From NCBI GenBank assembly GCA_017591395.1, contig WEDG01007040.1, positions 1-64,000 of the forward strand: a stretch of 64,000 bases of DNA, written 5' to 3'. The stretch's first letter is position 1. Every line of letters begins with the position of its first letter. This stretch comes from Schistocephalus solidus (taxonomy: Eukaryota; Platyhelminthes; Cestoda; Diphyllobothriidea; Diphyllobothriidae). Position numbers and translations under genes: made by a program. Positions 1 through 10,660 of the stretch are shown piece by piece. The notes under the pieces were generated by a model. It was not told the DNA's origin. It was given only the letters and a program-made list of their open reading frames with translations, and ran no database searches.

Positions 1-729
1 TTCTCCTATGTAAAATTGCCTGAATAAATCATGTTGTGTATGAAATACCCCAGAATCAAGCTTAATCAATGTAAGTCAGAAATCTATTTCGGGTTAAGTG
101 CACATATTGAAATCCACTTGAAAAGTGGGGACTTAAAGACATCCATGACAGAGAATGTTAACTGAGTGGCATATTTTCTAGTTGCTCTAGTAGGTGAACG
201 TTGCCTCAGAGTAATCTTTTAGTGTAGATAACTGTAAAAACCTTGAAGTTCTGTAATTTCAGACAATTTATTTGAATTTTATTTGTTCATTTCGCACCGT
301 ATAAAGTTCTAGAAGACGCGCGCTAACCCCATTTAGAGGGGCACGCGATTTTTCACCGTATTTATATGACCAACAATTAGACCTACTTTAGGGTTCTTAT
401 AAAGTTTATAATCATAGTAATACAGTTTAAACACTACTTAAGGGAAAACGTCTAGCTAAAATTCGTTAACACTCTTTCCCAAAACATACCTCCAGCAAAC
501 CAAATCAGCAGATTCAAGCGTGTGCCCAGCTTGATGATTAGAGAAGCTATAAATACTGGTGAGGATTGACGCGTATCAAGGCCATCGCCTCCGGTTTAGG
601 AAGACTCTCTTGGCGCCGTCAATCTGATTCTCCTACTCCTCCCGTCAACAGGCTTTCCTTAGCTCCAGCATATTTCCAAAATTAGGTTTCCCCCTTAATC
701 TATTTTGTACAAAGGTCAAGATGTATATA
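1..729. other. AT-rich stretch with no recognised gene
   Basis: No open frame of interest and no match to the other repeats of the window were seen. A short GC-rich patch near 318-350 (gacgcgcgct...ggcacgcg) can fold back on itself. The next recognisable sequence is the 3' end of a LINE starting near 730. Confidence 0.5.
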
Positions 730-1005
730 ATTAGTTAATGAATAAATTGTGTATTTAAGACACAGAGGGCCCCATCGTTACAAACTTTGCATCGCTGTAT
801 AAATACAAAGGGGATAATTGCTGCTCTGTATGAACAGCAGAAATGACAAGAATGGTTAGAACATCCGATTCCTAACGATTCGTCATTTTAAAAACAAAAG
901 TCAACAATCTTTGGAAGATACGTGAAAAAGGAAAGAAGCAGTGAAAAAACTCCTACGGTTAAATCGGGGGTGGAGTTTGGCAAGCCGCCAATTTAAAAAA
1001 AGACT
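730..1005 (-). repeat. 3' untranslated end of LINE copy A
   Basis: This segment aligns along its length with 10370-10660. Shared blocks include a TTTAAATTGGCGGC stretch, an AACCGTAGGAGTTTTTT stretch and an AT-rich terminus (AATTTATTCATT), all read on the minus strand. Two copies at unrelated flanks define it as an interspersed repeat, and its position behind the reverse transcriptase remains says it is the LINE 3' end. Confidence 0.75.
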
Positions 1006-1859
1006 AAGAGAAAAAACTGCTTCTCTAAAGAATTAATAGCCAGAGTTTATGGAATTGGTACGATGCAATGGGATATTACTGTGATGTTGCTGACAACGTT
1101 TGAGGGTTGGGAACGCTACTTGCCATTTAAGAGATAATAGAACAGCCAGAGATACCGTTTATAACCATCAGGGAGGTGAGAGATGAGGAACTTATAGTAG
1201 ACAACAGGGTCGAAACGAAGAGGGGACAGAAGAAAACACGAGATCATCACCGAGATGCGACCTTGCTGGCTGCATAGTCCACCAACAAGGTGGCGAAAGC
1301 ATCAGAACCCGCCACAATCATCAACAGATCCCGGAGACAATTGTCAGGGTTGCAAAATTGGAGGAAGGTATCAAGGTTGTCAAGAATTGGCCCTCATAGT
1401 TGAAAAGGAAAGGACGAAAAATTGACTGCGAAGGTTTACTCTGCAGAGGATAATAGAAACATATTAAAAAACCAATGTAATATCAAGGGAACTGCCTCAA
1501 ATACCAGGAGGATCCGTTTTGAAATACAAAAGTTGTGGTGTTTGGAAGAAAACAGACAATGAGGACTTCATATCATCCGAAGTTCATTGGTTGCTCAATT
1601 TGGTTTTGAAAACTACTAATGTAGATGACAACCTAATTTCGAGTGGAAGATTATTCCAAATGAAAGCATATTTGGAGGCACAAACCTGAGAACGGTTCGT
1701 TGTGGAGCTAAGGTTGGTGTAAGAATAATGGAGAAATTAAGAGTTGCATGGGGTCGATCTACCGGAGTGAGAGCCTTCATTCGTGGGAGATTTGGGCTAG
1801 AGTAAACGCTATTTGGAAACAGCGAGCGGTTTTAAGTCTTCTAACCTACAGAAATTTAA

Positions 1860-3650
1860 TGTTTGCTAACTGACATCTATCCGTATAAGAGATACTGGAT
1901 CCATAACGAAAAAATAGACTTCGAGTTAGAACTCTCTGAACATTTTCAATCTTAAAGCCTTCAGATGCGTTCATCAGACCGAAAAGGGGACAGCATTATT
2001 CTAATTTGGGATGAGCAAACATGTGGTAAGTCTTAACTTTATTTCCGGAAGGAAGAAATTATGTGATACAAAACCACATATCAATGCAGCCTTTGCAAAA
2101 ATTCGATCTGCATGAGGCGATAATGCTAGTTTATTCGCAGGATGTAGACCTAAGTCTCTTATAGTTGATAGTTCTTAAAGGGTACTATTTTGAAATACTT
2201 GGGGTCCAGGAAGCTTGGCGGGGCCAAAACACATGAGACTTCTCTTGGATGGATAAAATTCCGTCTGCCAACTAGAGCTCCAACGTGAGAGCATAAGAAG
2301 AACAGTGCTGATTTTATCAATGCAACTATTGGCAGTTCTTTAGAAAATGAGTAAATGCACTTGAGATCGTCAGCGAAAACGAAATTTTGCGCATTTTTGA
2401 GCATATTTGAAATTTCAATTATGTACAGAATGAAGAGGAGGGAACGTAGAATCATGCCTTTAAAAATGCCCCTCGTGATCACACGAGGCATGGAGTAGCT
2501 ATTGCCTACTTAGACCTTTCGGGCTGCGGTTAGACAAGTAGGAAACCAATGAAGTCAATGAGAAGAGGCCACATGCCGAGGGCTTTACGTTTCACCGGCA
2601 GACGTCTGTGCGGTACCTTGTCAAAGGCTTCGCTCAGTCAAAGTAGATCACAACCACTGATTGCTGCTCATTGCGAAGGAAAGTGACGAGGTTAAGAAAA
2701 GCTGAGTGACACACTTCGCATGATCTTCCATGTAAAAACCATTCTACAAGTCGCTTAAAAGCTTATTTTGTAGGCAAAAGTCGACAATTCGATTAAAAAT
2801 AATCTTTTCAAGAAGTTTTGCTAGAGATGGGCTTTTGTGGACGCCTCGATAATTATTTACATCAGACAAAGATCTCGACTTGAAGACAGGAAGAATAATA
2901 GATGTCTTCAATTAATTAGGAAAGAATCCTTCTGTAAGATAAACTGAGAATATATGGCAAGGCTTTTGGGGAAAACTCGGCAGTATCTTGACAACTGAGT
3001 TTGGAATACCGTCAGTCCCCGAAGAGTGCGAGTTTTTAGACGAATTATTTTCTTACGAATTAATTATAACGAGAAATAAATGGTGTTGATAAAATTAAAT
3101 GAGAATGGTTGAAAATTTGGAACCGGTTCAGACTCCATCATGAGATTATTTGCAAAGAAAGCAGTAAACAATTAAGCTTTGTCGAGTCTTCGAGAAAGAA
3201 GTTCTTATCTTCATTTAGTAATGAAGGAATTTCAAAACCTCGTTTAGAGAAGGATAGACGACGGAGCAGTTGAGCAACTGATTTTTTAGTGTTTGGCTAG
3301 CTGAATGCGCACAATTCCCTCTGTCTGTCACGTGCAAAACGAATTTTAGAGGCAAGTTCAAAAATCTCTGCGATCCTTAGATGCACAGATAATGAACTAG
3401 TTAGATTGATCTTTTAACTGCCTCCTCACTTTCTTATGTCTTTGCAACAGAAATTGGGAAGCGTTGGATTCCGAAGCGTAGGGCTTGACAATTTTGGTGG
3501 ACACAAATTCCAGGATGTTAATTGAAACGACAGCCATGAATTCACAAAGATTTGCTGCGTCGTTCGTGGAAGATAGATGCTGTCAGTCCAAAAACATTTC
3601 TTTAATAAGCTAATCTATGCGAGGTCAATAGCATAATAGTTACGAACGTC
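1860..3650 (-). pseudogene. Reverse transcriptase remains of LINE copy A
   Basis: The clearest part is 2159-2491, which encodes the catalytic FADDLK box preceded by a degraded G-x-x-LxxLLF motif (ILRSLLFILYI). Upstream on the same strand, near 2570-2650, a different frame encodes an AFDKVPHRRL stretch, the usual motif A region of CR1/Jockey enzymes. The downstream C-terminal LINE domain is readable near 1860-1990. Several stops and frame changes separate these pieces. It is a decayed retrotransposon polymerase, not a host gene. Confidence 0.75.
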
Positions 3651-3699
3651 GCTAGCCTTTTTCGAAGAGGCAATCGTAAGGCACCGGGTAATTAATGTA

Positions 3700-4290
3700 T
3701 TGTCACTTTAAAGAGGCGCTGCTTATAATCAACGAAGAGGGGAGCAATGAAGTTTGCGAAGAAAAGTTCTAAAATATGATTGCTTTATCGTTGAAGTACG
3801 TACCAGGAAAATTAATGGTGGACAAAAGTTTGAAATCCAGTCAATTTCAGAAAAATTCAAATCTTTAGCGGTTATTTTAATGTGAAAATTAGACTCCGAA
3901 ACACATTTGAATTTCGAAAAGTTGCGCAGTATCATCATCAGATTATAAATTATGTGGGTCGTAAATGCATCCGTGAATCCCATTTTGTCGGGGCGACAGG
4001 ATAATAGATGCGAAGCAGTAACTACCAGTGAATGACGTGGCAACTAGATGAAGTGGGAAGTGCTTACTTGAAACTTTAATATAGAGAAGACAACCACCAC
4101 CACGCTTAACGATGCCGTTTTGACGGTAGAGATCATACTGGTCTATGACAAGCAAATAGTTGGAAATGAAGGGAAGGGTCCAAGATTCAGCTTCATATAA
4201 AACATCGGGTATTGACTCGAAAGCCATGGCTCTCAGTTGGGACATCTTATTTAAAAACAGACCTATCAGTAAGTAATATAACATCTAGTC
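3700..4290 (-). pseudogene. Apurinic-type endonuclease remains of LINE copy A
   Basis: The frame at 3943-4284 encodes LNKMSQLRAMAF and RGGGCLLYIK, both characteristic of the N-terminal half of LINE endonucleases of the exonuclease-endonuclease-phosphatase fold. A second frame at 3729-4043 overlaps it and may continue the fold after a frameshift. The catalytic GDFN box is not intact. The 5' end of the element was probably lost by truncation near 4300. Confidence 0.65.
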
Positions 4291-4486
4291 TAGTTCGAAG
4301 ATCCAAGAAAGGGTTATCGTTATTTATAAAAAAATATTGGAGGTGGGTAATTAAGGTTTGATGTTACTGTGGTTTGGAGGGTAACTGCCAACTGCGCGAG
4401 AACTATTGGTATAAGGAACGTCAGTAACAAAAGCTGAGAGGGATATTTAAAAGGTAAAGAATATAACTTTTGGGTATCGAACTAGG

Positions 4487-4775
4487 GCAGCCCGTTCCCA
4501 CGTGCACCGCTTAGTTTGCCGTTCTTGGTCAAGGCAGTCAGCTCGTGTGATGGCCGGCGCAGACGCTGATTCACACCGTTCAACTTGCACTCCTGCACTG
4601 GGGTCAAGTGGTCTCAACAGTGGACAGACACAACTAGAACAGCAACTGGTTTGAGGAGACCTCAAGATGCAGCTGCGTACTGAGCCCCTTTTAACCTCTT
4701 TGCCTCTGTAAAAGCTTGTCCTACCTAATCCAACTTCCCTGACTTTTGATTTGGGAATCATTTGTGCTGTCGTCT
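4487..4775 (+). repeat. Dispersed non-coding repeat, copy 1 (shared with 44.7 kb)
   Basis: The sequence from GGCAGCCCGTTCC to about TTGATTTGGGAATC matches 44666-45040 in the same orientation. Blocks in common include GTGATGGCCGGCGCA, GGTCTCAACAG and AAAAGCTTGTCCTACCTAAT. This copy lacks about 96 bases present in the other (44773-44870). The antisense open frame of 104 codons here has no protein-like features. I do not recognise the family; no tRNA promoter boxes are obvious. Confidence 0.65.
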
Positions 4776-5169
4776 CTCGACATCGACAGAACCACCATAG
4801 GGCGTTAAGGCCAGGATACGCCTGTTGGTAGTTAAAACGGAATAGGGGGAAGTAAGATGAATAAAGAGGTTGGTGGGAGAGGGTAAGCAGCTAAGTGCTG
4901 GAAAGTCGGGTATTGTATATTGCTTAATATGGTACGGGTTATTTGCCTATTGTAGAGGCTTGGTTAGTTTTGCAGAAGGCAGCCTGCGATTAGAACTGGC
5001 TACCTTGATTTTGGATTTGGGTTGGATTAACGTCCTTCGGACGACCTGTCGTAGGTGATATAATTGGGGGAATAACATGACCAGCGGGATTATTTGACCA
5101 GCTGGTTTGTGGAGGGTTATATAGGTGATCTTTAAATTGAGATGATAGCGGATTTTGTACTTGAATAAC
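4776..5169. other. Stretch with no recognised gene
   Basis: A short plus-strand open frame (4870-5058) has no initiator context, splice site or family motif that I recognise. The stretch separates the dispersed repeat from the 3' end of LINE copy B. Confidence 0.4.
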
Positions 5170-5673
5170 GCTTTTTTTATTTTATTTATTTATTGCCAGT
5201 TTACAGGCAAGGTCAAAAATATATATACAGTAGAGGGTCAAGCTGACGGTGAAAAAAACTCCTGATTGTTGTTTCAGGTGTTTTCAGGAGAAAAAACAGC
5301 AGCTTATTGATTAATTAAAGTTCTGGACAGGGACGCGTTAACACAGGTGCCGGCGAAGAACCTCTCCATTTAGTGTTACGGATCCGGTATTCTGCACCAG
5401 CAGGTATGTCGGCGAGCGGCTGTTCGCTGTCGACTGAGAAATAAGCCGATTGAGGTCTGGAGAGCCAGTAATATTGCCCTCAGCATGAAGACCGGCACAG
5501 GATTCAGAGTCCGCGAACGCCAACAGAACCGAAGAGAGCTTCAACAGAGTCAGCACCCAAACGTTTTGGAAGGTGTCCTGAATGAAGAAAACTAGTGACA
5601 GTTCGCGTAAACAAGGGATAGCTTTGCTGAATTTTGAAACTTCTAGGTAGCTTATTCCAGATTGCTATAGCGT

Positions 5674-6024
5674 TTACCGAAAAAACTGTCGGTATCTAAC
5701 TGTGCGTGCCAAAGGAAGAAATAAAAATACATCTCGATGACTGGTGCGCCGAGAGTGGTCGAGGTGCCTCAGAGATGTAAGGGGGTTAAAAGTACAATTG
5801 TTTAGTAGTTTAAACAGTAAAAATAGTCCCTTCTGTAATCTGCAAAGCCATAGCGTGTCAAGGCTTGTAAGCTCACAGCGTTGTTGGTAGGACAGGTTTC
5901 GGTGATCTGAATCGAAATCTCTTTTTGTAAAGAAGTGCTGGACTGATTCTATCTTCTTTCGTTCACTAGCGTGCAGAAGACTAAATAGAAACCAGCAGTA
6001 TTCCAGACTAGGCCTGACATACAT
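5674..6024 (-). pseudogene. C-terminal domain of LINE copy B ORF2
   Basis: The frame encodes the region after the polymerase core that is conserved in CR1/Jockey LINEs: a YVRPSLEYC segment, then ERKKIESVQHFFTKR and LSYQQRCELTSLDTLWLCRLQ. These match the usual pattern of tyrosine-rich start, SVQ-R helix and LxLxxLxxRR. It is out of frame with the main reverse transcriptase block, so a frameshift lies between 6024 and 6137. Confidence 0.75.
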
Positions 6025-6136
6025 TTTATAGAGGCTGATTCTAATTTTGACGGTTTTAAAATTTCTGAGAATAAACCCAGTAGTTTGGCGTGCTTTCGAG
6101 ACAATCAGGGTGCAGTGCTCTGACAGATTAAGACTA

Positions 6137-7195
6137 CTAGAGTATGATATGCCCAGATCCTTTATAACTCCAGGACACGTTTAGATCGTGACCGTCTATG
6201 CTTAGGTGGGGCTGATGGTTGTCGCTAATAACCATAACGGAGCACTTTTGCCAAGAAAGTGAGAGGCGCCATGTGCGACACCACTGAGTGAAGGCCTGAA
6301 GATCCGTTTTTAATAGCTCAAGCACGATGTTGCGATCAATCGGTTTATATCGATAGGCAACTTTTAAATCGTCAGCGTACATAAAGGGCCTACCATACTG
6401 AAAACAATCAGGAACATCGTTGACAAAGAGGCAAAATAGAAGCGGGCCGAGCACGCTGCCCTGAATAACTCCGCTCCTCACATGCGTGGGGTTGGAGATA
6501 ACATCAGAAATTTTAACCCGTTGTGCGCGAGCATTCAAATAGGAAAATATTAAGTTCAGAAGCTTGTTACCTATGCCGAAGGAGGCAAGTTTCAGCAGTA
6601 GGAGATCATGGTCAACACGATCAAAAGCCTTAGTGAAATCGAAGTAAACGGTGTAAATTGCAAAAATGCTGTCTATAGATTGTAGCACATGATCGAAGAA
6701 AGAGAGCTGGCAAGTTTCAAAAGACCTTATTTCGAGAAAACCATGCTGAGCCGCATTAAGTAGGTAATTTTCTCTTAGGTGACACGTAATCTTGTCTTTG
6801 ATCAAGGTTTCGAAGATCTTCGAGACTGCTGGTAGTGTATTTATTGGCCTAAAGTCGTCAAATGACGTAGGTCGGCCATGTTTCGGAATAGGCAGTATGT
6901 GCGATTCCTTCCATAAAATAGGGAAAGTTTCACTTTCAAGAGCAAGATTAAATATCTTATACAGAAGGGACGGAAAAATCTCGTTTGCATCCGCCTTTAA
7001 AACGCTGACCGGGACGCCATCTGGCCCTGGACTGTATGATTGACGAAAACGCCGAATGGCTACGGTCACGTCCCAGAGGGTAAAAGTTATGGTTTCGAGG
7101 ACGTTACCGGTCCAAACCCGGTTGTTAGGAAAGGGGGCGACAGTATATTCACTAAACGTTCTAGACAAGAAAGCATTGAAGCTATCAGCAGTCAA
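6137..7195 (-). pseudogene. Reverse transcriptase of LINE copy B (352-codon open frame)
   Basis: This is an RNA-directed DNA polymerase of the LINE type, which copies element RNA at a nicked target. In order the frame shows SPGPDGVPVSVLK (finger region), a DFTKAFDRVDHDLLL motif A with the catalytic Asp, GSVLGPLLFCLFVNDVP (motif B) and FMYADDLKVAY (motif C with both Asp residues). All catalytic acids are therefore present. The frame is broken relative to its endonuclease and C-terminal domain, so the whole ORF2 would not be made as one protein. It most resembles CR1-like enzymes of flatworms. Confidence 0.85.
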
Positions 7196-7360
7196 CTTAG
7201 CGTCAGCTATTGGGTTTTCTTAGGCATCTCGAAGTATGGGGTGCTGCGTTTTTCTCTGCGCTTTTACTGTGCGCGAAAAGAGCTTCGCAACATTTAACGA
7301 AGGGTTTTCGACAAAGGTAACCTTATCGGCTTGTCGTTTTTCGTCAGACAGCTTCTTAGC

Positions 7361-8290
7361 CTATTCAAAGATTTGCTGGATCAAGGGCAGGACAGAGGTG
7401 TCGTTTTGTAGATGAAAACGACGGGAGAGTCTACGCAGTCTACTGCGGAATGATAAAGGGAGGTAGACTTCATCCTTGACATTAATTATTTTCTTACGGG
7501 GAACAAAACGAGAAATGAGTGGACCTAGAACTTTGTAAAAAGTATCAGTACAAACATTCACATCCGAACATACAAAGAAGTTAGTCCAGTCGTGGGAATT
7601 TAGGTGTGTTAGCAATTCCCTCATATTTGCTGATCTGAAATCACGGAAAAAGCTTTATATTTTTGGAAAAACGTTTCAGCAGCCTCTAGTTCTAGTGTAG
7701 AAAGAACTATAGTATGATCAGAATTCCCAAGTGGATCTAAAGGTGACACTGACGATGGCTGACAACCTCTACAAAAAATAAGATCAAGTATGTTTGATCC
7801 TCGGGTGGGAAAATCAACTACCTGGTCCCACATGCCTATATCTATGGCCTCAAGTAGGTCTTCGAACTTTGCAGGACCAGAAGTTGGAAACCAGTGAACT
7901 TCAGGAAGATTGAAGCCACCTGCAATCAAGCAGTACTTCAGATTTAAGTCAGCTGCAGCGTGAAATGCCAGCGAGAGACAAAGATCGTAATCCTCGCTGG
8001 CATTGGGTGGGCGATAGACACTACCAACGAGTAAAGAGTAGTTATCTTTTAGAACTACTCGGAGCCAACAGCTCTCTTCTACCGCAGTAAATTGGCGATA
8101 GTCCAATGGAAAAAATGTAAGTGGTTGCCTAACATAGATACAGCTTCCTCCGCCATGGCCATCGTGTCGATCATTCAGAATGTAAGCGTAGCCTAGAATA
8201 GAGAGTGCGGAGTCGGATACACAGGGTGTTGCCCATGTCTCTGTAACTATTACAATGTCGGGCGGTGGATTAAAACCAGAGTCTGGAGCA
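7361..8290 (-). pseudogene. Endonuclease of LINE copy B with a changed catalytic box
   Basis: Two frames cover it: 7621-8106 and an upstream stretch to about 8290 containing TETWATP and HGGGSCIYVR, the N-terminal hallmarks of LINE endonucleases. The central box reads AGGFNLPEVHW where the family has GDFNLP, so the catalytic Asp is Gly by a single A-to-G change on the coding strand. The later GNSDHTIV box, with catalytic Asp-His, is intact. The piece at 7361-7624 is the linker to the polymerase. The element would be nicking-defective as it stands. Confidence 0.75.
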
Positions 8291-8425
8291 AAGGCATCTT
8301 ATTAAGCAGAGGAAATAAAAAGACATTGTGATGACTGCTGCGCTGAGGGTGGTCAAGCGCCTTACAGTGGTAAGGGGGAAAAATATATGATAGTTTCACA
8401 AGTTTAAACAGTAAGTCACTTTAAG
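8291..8425 (-). repeat. Short CR1-like LINE fragment (C-terminal coding end)
   Basis: This stretch resembles 5715-5825 of LINE copy B in the same orientation, for example the shared GTTTAAACAGTAA and GGAAATAAAAA-type blocks. It therefore derives from the same coding end as copy B but from another insertion. It directly abuts the 5' end of copy B. Confidence 0.55.
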
Positions 8426-8599
8426 ACACTTTACTTAAGGAAGTAGGCTTTCACCGTTGAGCTCCTTTTTCACATGCAAAAATGTCAAAAAAAACTTTTA
8501 CAGCAATAAATCTGAAAAATGTAAATGTTAGGTCATCTCTCCACGTTAAACATATATCACCAAAAGCCACTAGACTTTGCGAATTCATTTGTATAAATT

Positions 8600-8880
8600 T
8601 CTCCTCACCTGCCCTTAAGACATGACTATATAAAATGTACGTTTTACCTCTCCTGGATTACTGCTCAATTTTCTTTGGCATAATGCCATCAGATGGCCGA
8701 AAGAAACAAGAAGCTATTCAACGATACTTTACCAGATCCGTATCCAAATGTGATGGCATTCAAGGCTCATACATGGAACTATACAATAGATATGGTCTTC
8801 AACCCGTCTGGATCAGAAGACTCAAAAATGGTCTCACTTTTCTATTCAAAATCACACACGACTAAGATATCTTCAGAATG
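8600..8880 (+). pseudogene. LINE C-terminal domain fragment in the opposite orientation
   Basis: The plus-strand frame 8635-8865 encodes MYVLPLLDYCSIFF and RKKQEAIQRYFTRSV, followed by a LYNRYGLQPVWIRRLK stretch. This is the same domain as 5674-6024 (YVRPSLEYC, IESVQHFFTKR) but from a different CR1-like family member and on the other strand. Only the domain is left; no polymerase is attached. Confidence 0.7.
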
Positions 8881-8886
8881 AATATA

Positions 8887-10308
8887 CTAACAAATCAAAA
8901 CGGCCCCCGCGACACTTGAAATTATGAAAATATTATAAAAATTCCTAAATTCAAAAAGGCCCAACGATCCAACTTCTATTCCATAAATCATGACTAAGAT
9001 TCTTGACCATCTTCGTAGCCCTCGCCTGCACACGTTCCAGCTGTAGATAATCCTTCTTAAACCACGGACGCCAGGCCTGGATGGCATATTCCAAGTGAGA
9101 TCAAGCAAATTCCCCGATTTGCACAAATCCACATCTAAGCTCAAATAAGACCTTTGTTGCGCGTTTTGCTGTCTTTAAACCCTGTGAAGATGGGTTGAGT
9201 GAGGAGTTTAATAAAACAACGAGGTCATTCTGTTCCTTGAAAATTGAAAAAGGCTGCCCATTGAGAATGTTTTGGTAGGAATCATCCTCCTCACTGGTCT
9301 TTCTGGTACGGAGTCTTAGGACCACACACTTCCCAACGTTACAATTTAAGAGCCATCAACCAAACCAGATGCTAAGATTGTTGAGATCCTCTTGAAGTGC
9401 GTGCCTAGCGGAATCGGATCTGATGACCCTCCACAATTTAACATCGTCCGCAAACATGATAGTGCTGCAACCCAGGTCGTTAACAAATTCGTTGCTGTAC
9501 ACTTAGAAAAGTAAGGGTCCTAAGACGGATCCTTGAGGGACAAAACTTAGAACCCGAGTAGGTGTTGACTTCGAGGTAATGATGCATACAGTTTGCAATC
9601 TTCCTGTAAGAAAATCTGCGATCTATGACAGCAGCATTCCTCTTATTCCAATTCCAGATAATTTATAGATTAGACGTTTGTGTAGGACACTTTCAAACGC
9701 CTTCTTGAAATTATTTTAGGTGACGTCAACCCTACCATCTTCGTCCAATGTGCGAGTCCACTGCTCTGTGAAGAGCAATAAACTGGAAAGACAAGAGTGA
9801 TTCTGTCTAAAGCCAAGCTGGAGCTCTGAGAGTAATCGGTTTTCCTCCAGGAATTTCATTGTCACCTTCTTAATTATTATTCCATTATGTTACAGCAAAT
9901 GGAGATTATGCTGAGAGGCCAATAATTGTTGACATAAGATCGAGCTCCACTCTTGTATATGGGGTATATATTTGCTGCCTTCCATTTGGATGGCAGTCTC
10001 CCTGATTCAAAGGACGAATTAAATATATATGCTAGTGGTTTGGAGAATTCGCCGGCCAGTTCTTTCAAGAAATTTGCTGGTAAATCGTCCAGACCAGATG
10101 ACTGCGCTTCTTTCAGATTTTGCAGTTCTCGTTCCACGAGAGGTTCCAGGAAGAGTATAAATTCAAGCACTGGACCGACCTCTGAGACAGCACTGCTGAC
10201 ATGGTCAAGCTGAAGTTGAGTTTCTCTAGTGAATACCGAGGCAAAGAACTGAACCAAGTGCTTGGCTTTCTCACAATTTTCAACTATATCAACACCATTC
10301 CCATCCAT
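8887..10308 (-). pseudogene. Reverse transcriptase remains of LINE copy C
   Basis: The frame 9877-10308 encodes SSGLDDLPANFLKEL, then LPSKWKAANIYPIYKSG and a degraded PLSIISICC, the finger part of the enzyme. A frame around 9440-9560 encodes VPQGSVLGPLLF and, at 9438-9455, the catalytic FADDVK box. The frame 9101-9325 carries a VVLRLRTRK, NGQPFSIFKEQNDLVVLLNS and SLNPSSQG series typical of the CR1 thumb. Stops and frameshifts between all pieces show long decay. Confidence 0.75.
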
Positions 10309-10335
10309 AAGTACTGCGACCGGGTCCCTATTTTT
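8887..10335 (-). mobile_element. CR1-like LINE copy C, degenerate
   Basis: On the minus strand the N-terminal part of a reverse transcriptase (10308-9877), its catalytic core (about 9850-9430) and the following thumb and C-terminal region (9325-8887) follow one another in several frames. The endonuclease is missing. The copy is distinct in sequence from A and B. Both ends are approximate. Confidence 0.75.
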
Positions 10336-10369
10336 TGATCGACTATTGATATAATGGAATAAAATTTAA

Positions 10370-10660
10370 GTCTTAAATAAATAAATTGTATATTTAGGGC
10401 CCAGAGAGCCCCGTCATTTCAAACTTAGTATCGCGGTATAAATAAATACAAAGTGGATAATTGCTTAACTATGTGAACAGCCATATTAACAGCCGAAATG
10501 AACAATATGGTAGGCATATCCAATTCAGAACGATTTTCCATTTTTAAAATCATAGTCGACAATCTTTAACATAAACGTTGAACTAGAAAAGAAGCAGTAA
10601 AAAACTCCTACGGTTAAATCGGAGGCGGAGTTCGGCCAGCCGCCAATTTAAAAAAATTAG
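10370..10660 (-). repeat. Solo 3' end of a CR1-like LINE (same family as copy A)
   Basis: The segment matches 730-1005 over its whole length, including the AATTTATTTATTTAAG-type terminus and the internal CGGTTAAATCGGAGGCGGAG block (plus-strand reading). No coding sequence of that family is attached, so this is a strongly 5'-truncated insertion, the usual result of incomplete reverse transcription. Confidence 0.75.

Larger units (their letters stand above)
730..4300 (-). mobile_element. Degenerate CR1-like non-LTR retrotransposon (LINE copy A)
   Basis: Read on the minus strand, this segment shows in order the remains of an endonuclease (4290-3700), a reverse transcriptase (3650-2150), the LINE C-terminal domain (near 1990-1850, with a KIENVQRVLTRSLFF-like stretch typical of that position) and a 3' untranslated end (1005-730). 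All parts carry stops and frameshifts, so the copy is dead. The 3' end is shared with a second locus at 10370-10660, which supports the boundary near 730. The family assignment is by the look of the protein motifs (GGGCLLYIK, FADDLK); no target-site duplication was identified. Confidence 0.75.
5170..8290 (-). mobile_element. CR1-like LINE copy B, the best preserved of the cluster
   Basis: On the minus strand the order is endonuclease (about 8290-7621), linker (7624-7361), reverse transcriptase (7195-6137), C-terminal domain (6024-5674) and a 3' end with an AATAAATAAATAAAATAAAA-type tail at 5170-5195. The reverse transcriptase frame is open for 352 codons, much longer than in copies A and C, so this insertion is younger. 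The tail and a GCCAGTTTACAGGCAA block recur near 10975, which marks the 3' terminus. The element is 5'-truncated within the endonuclease. Confidence 0.8.
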
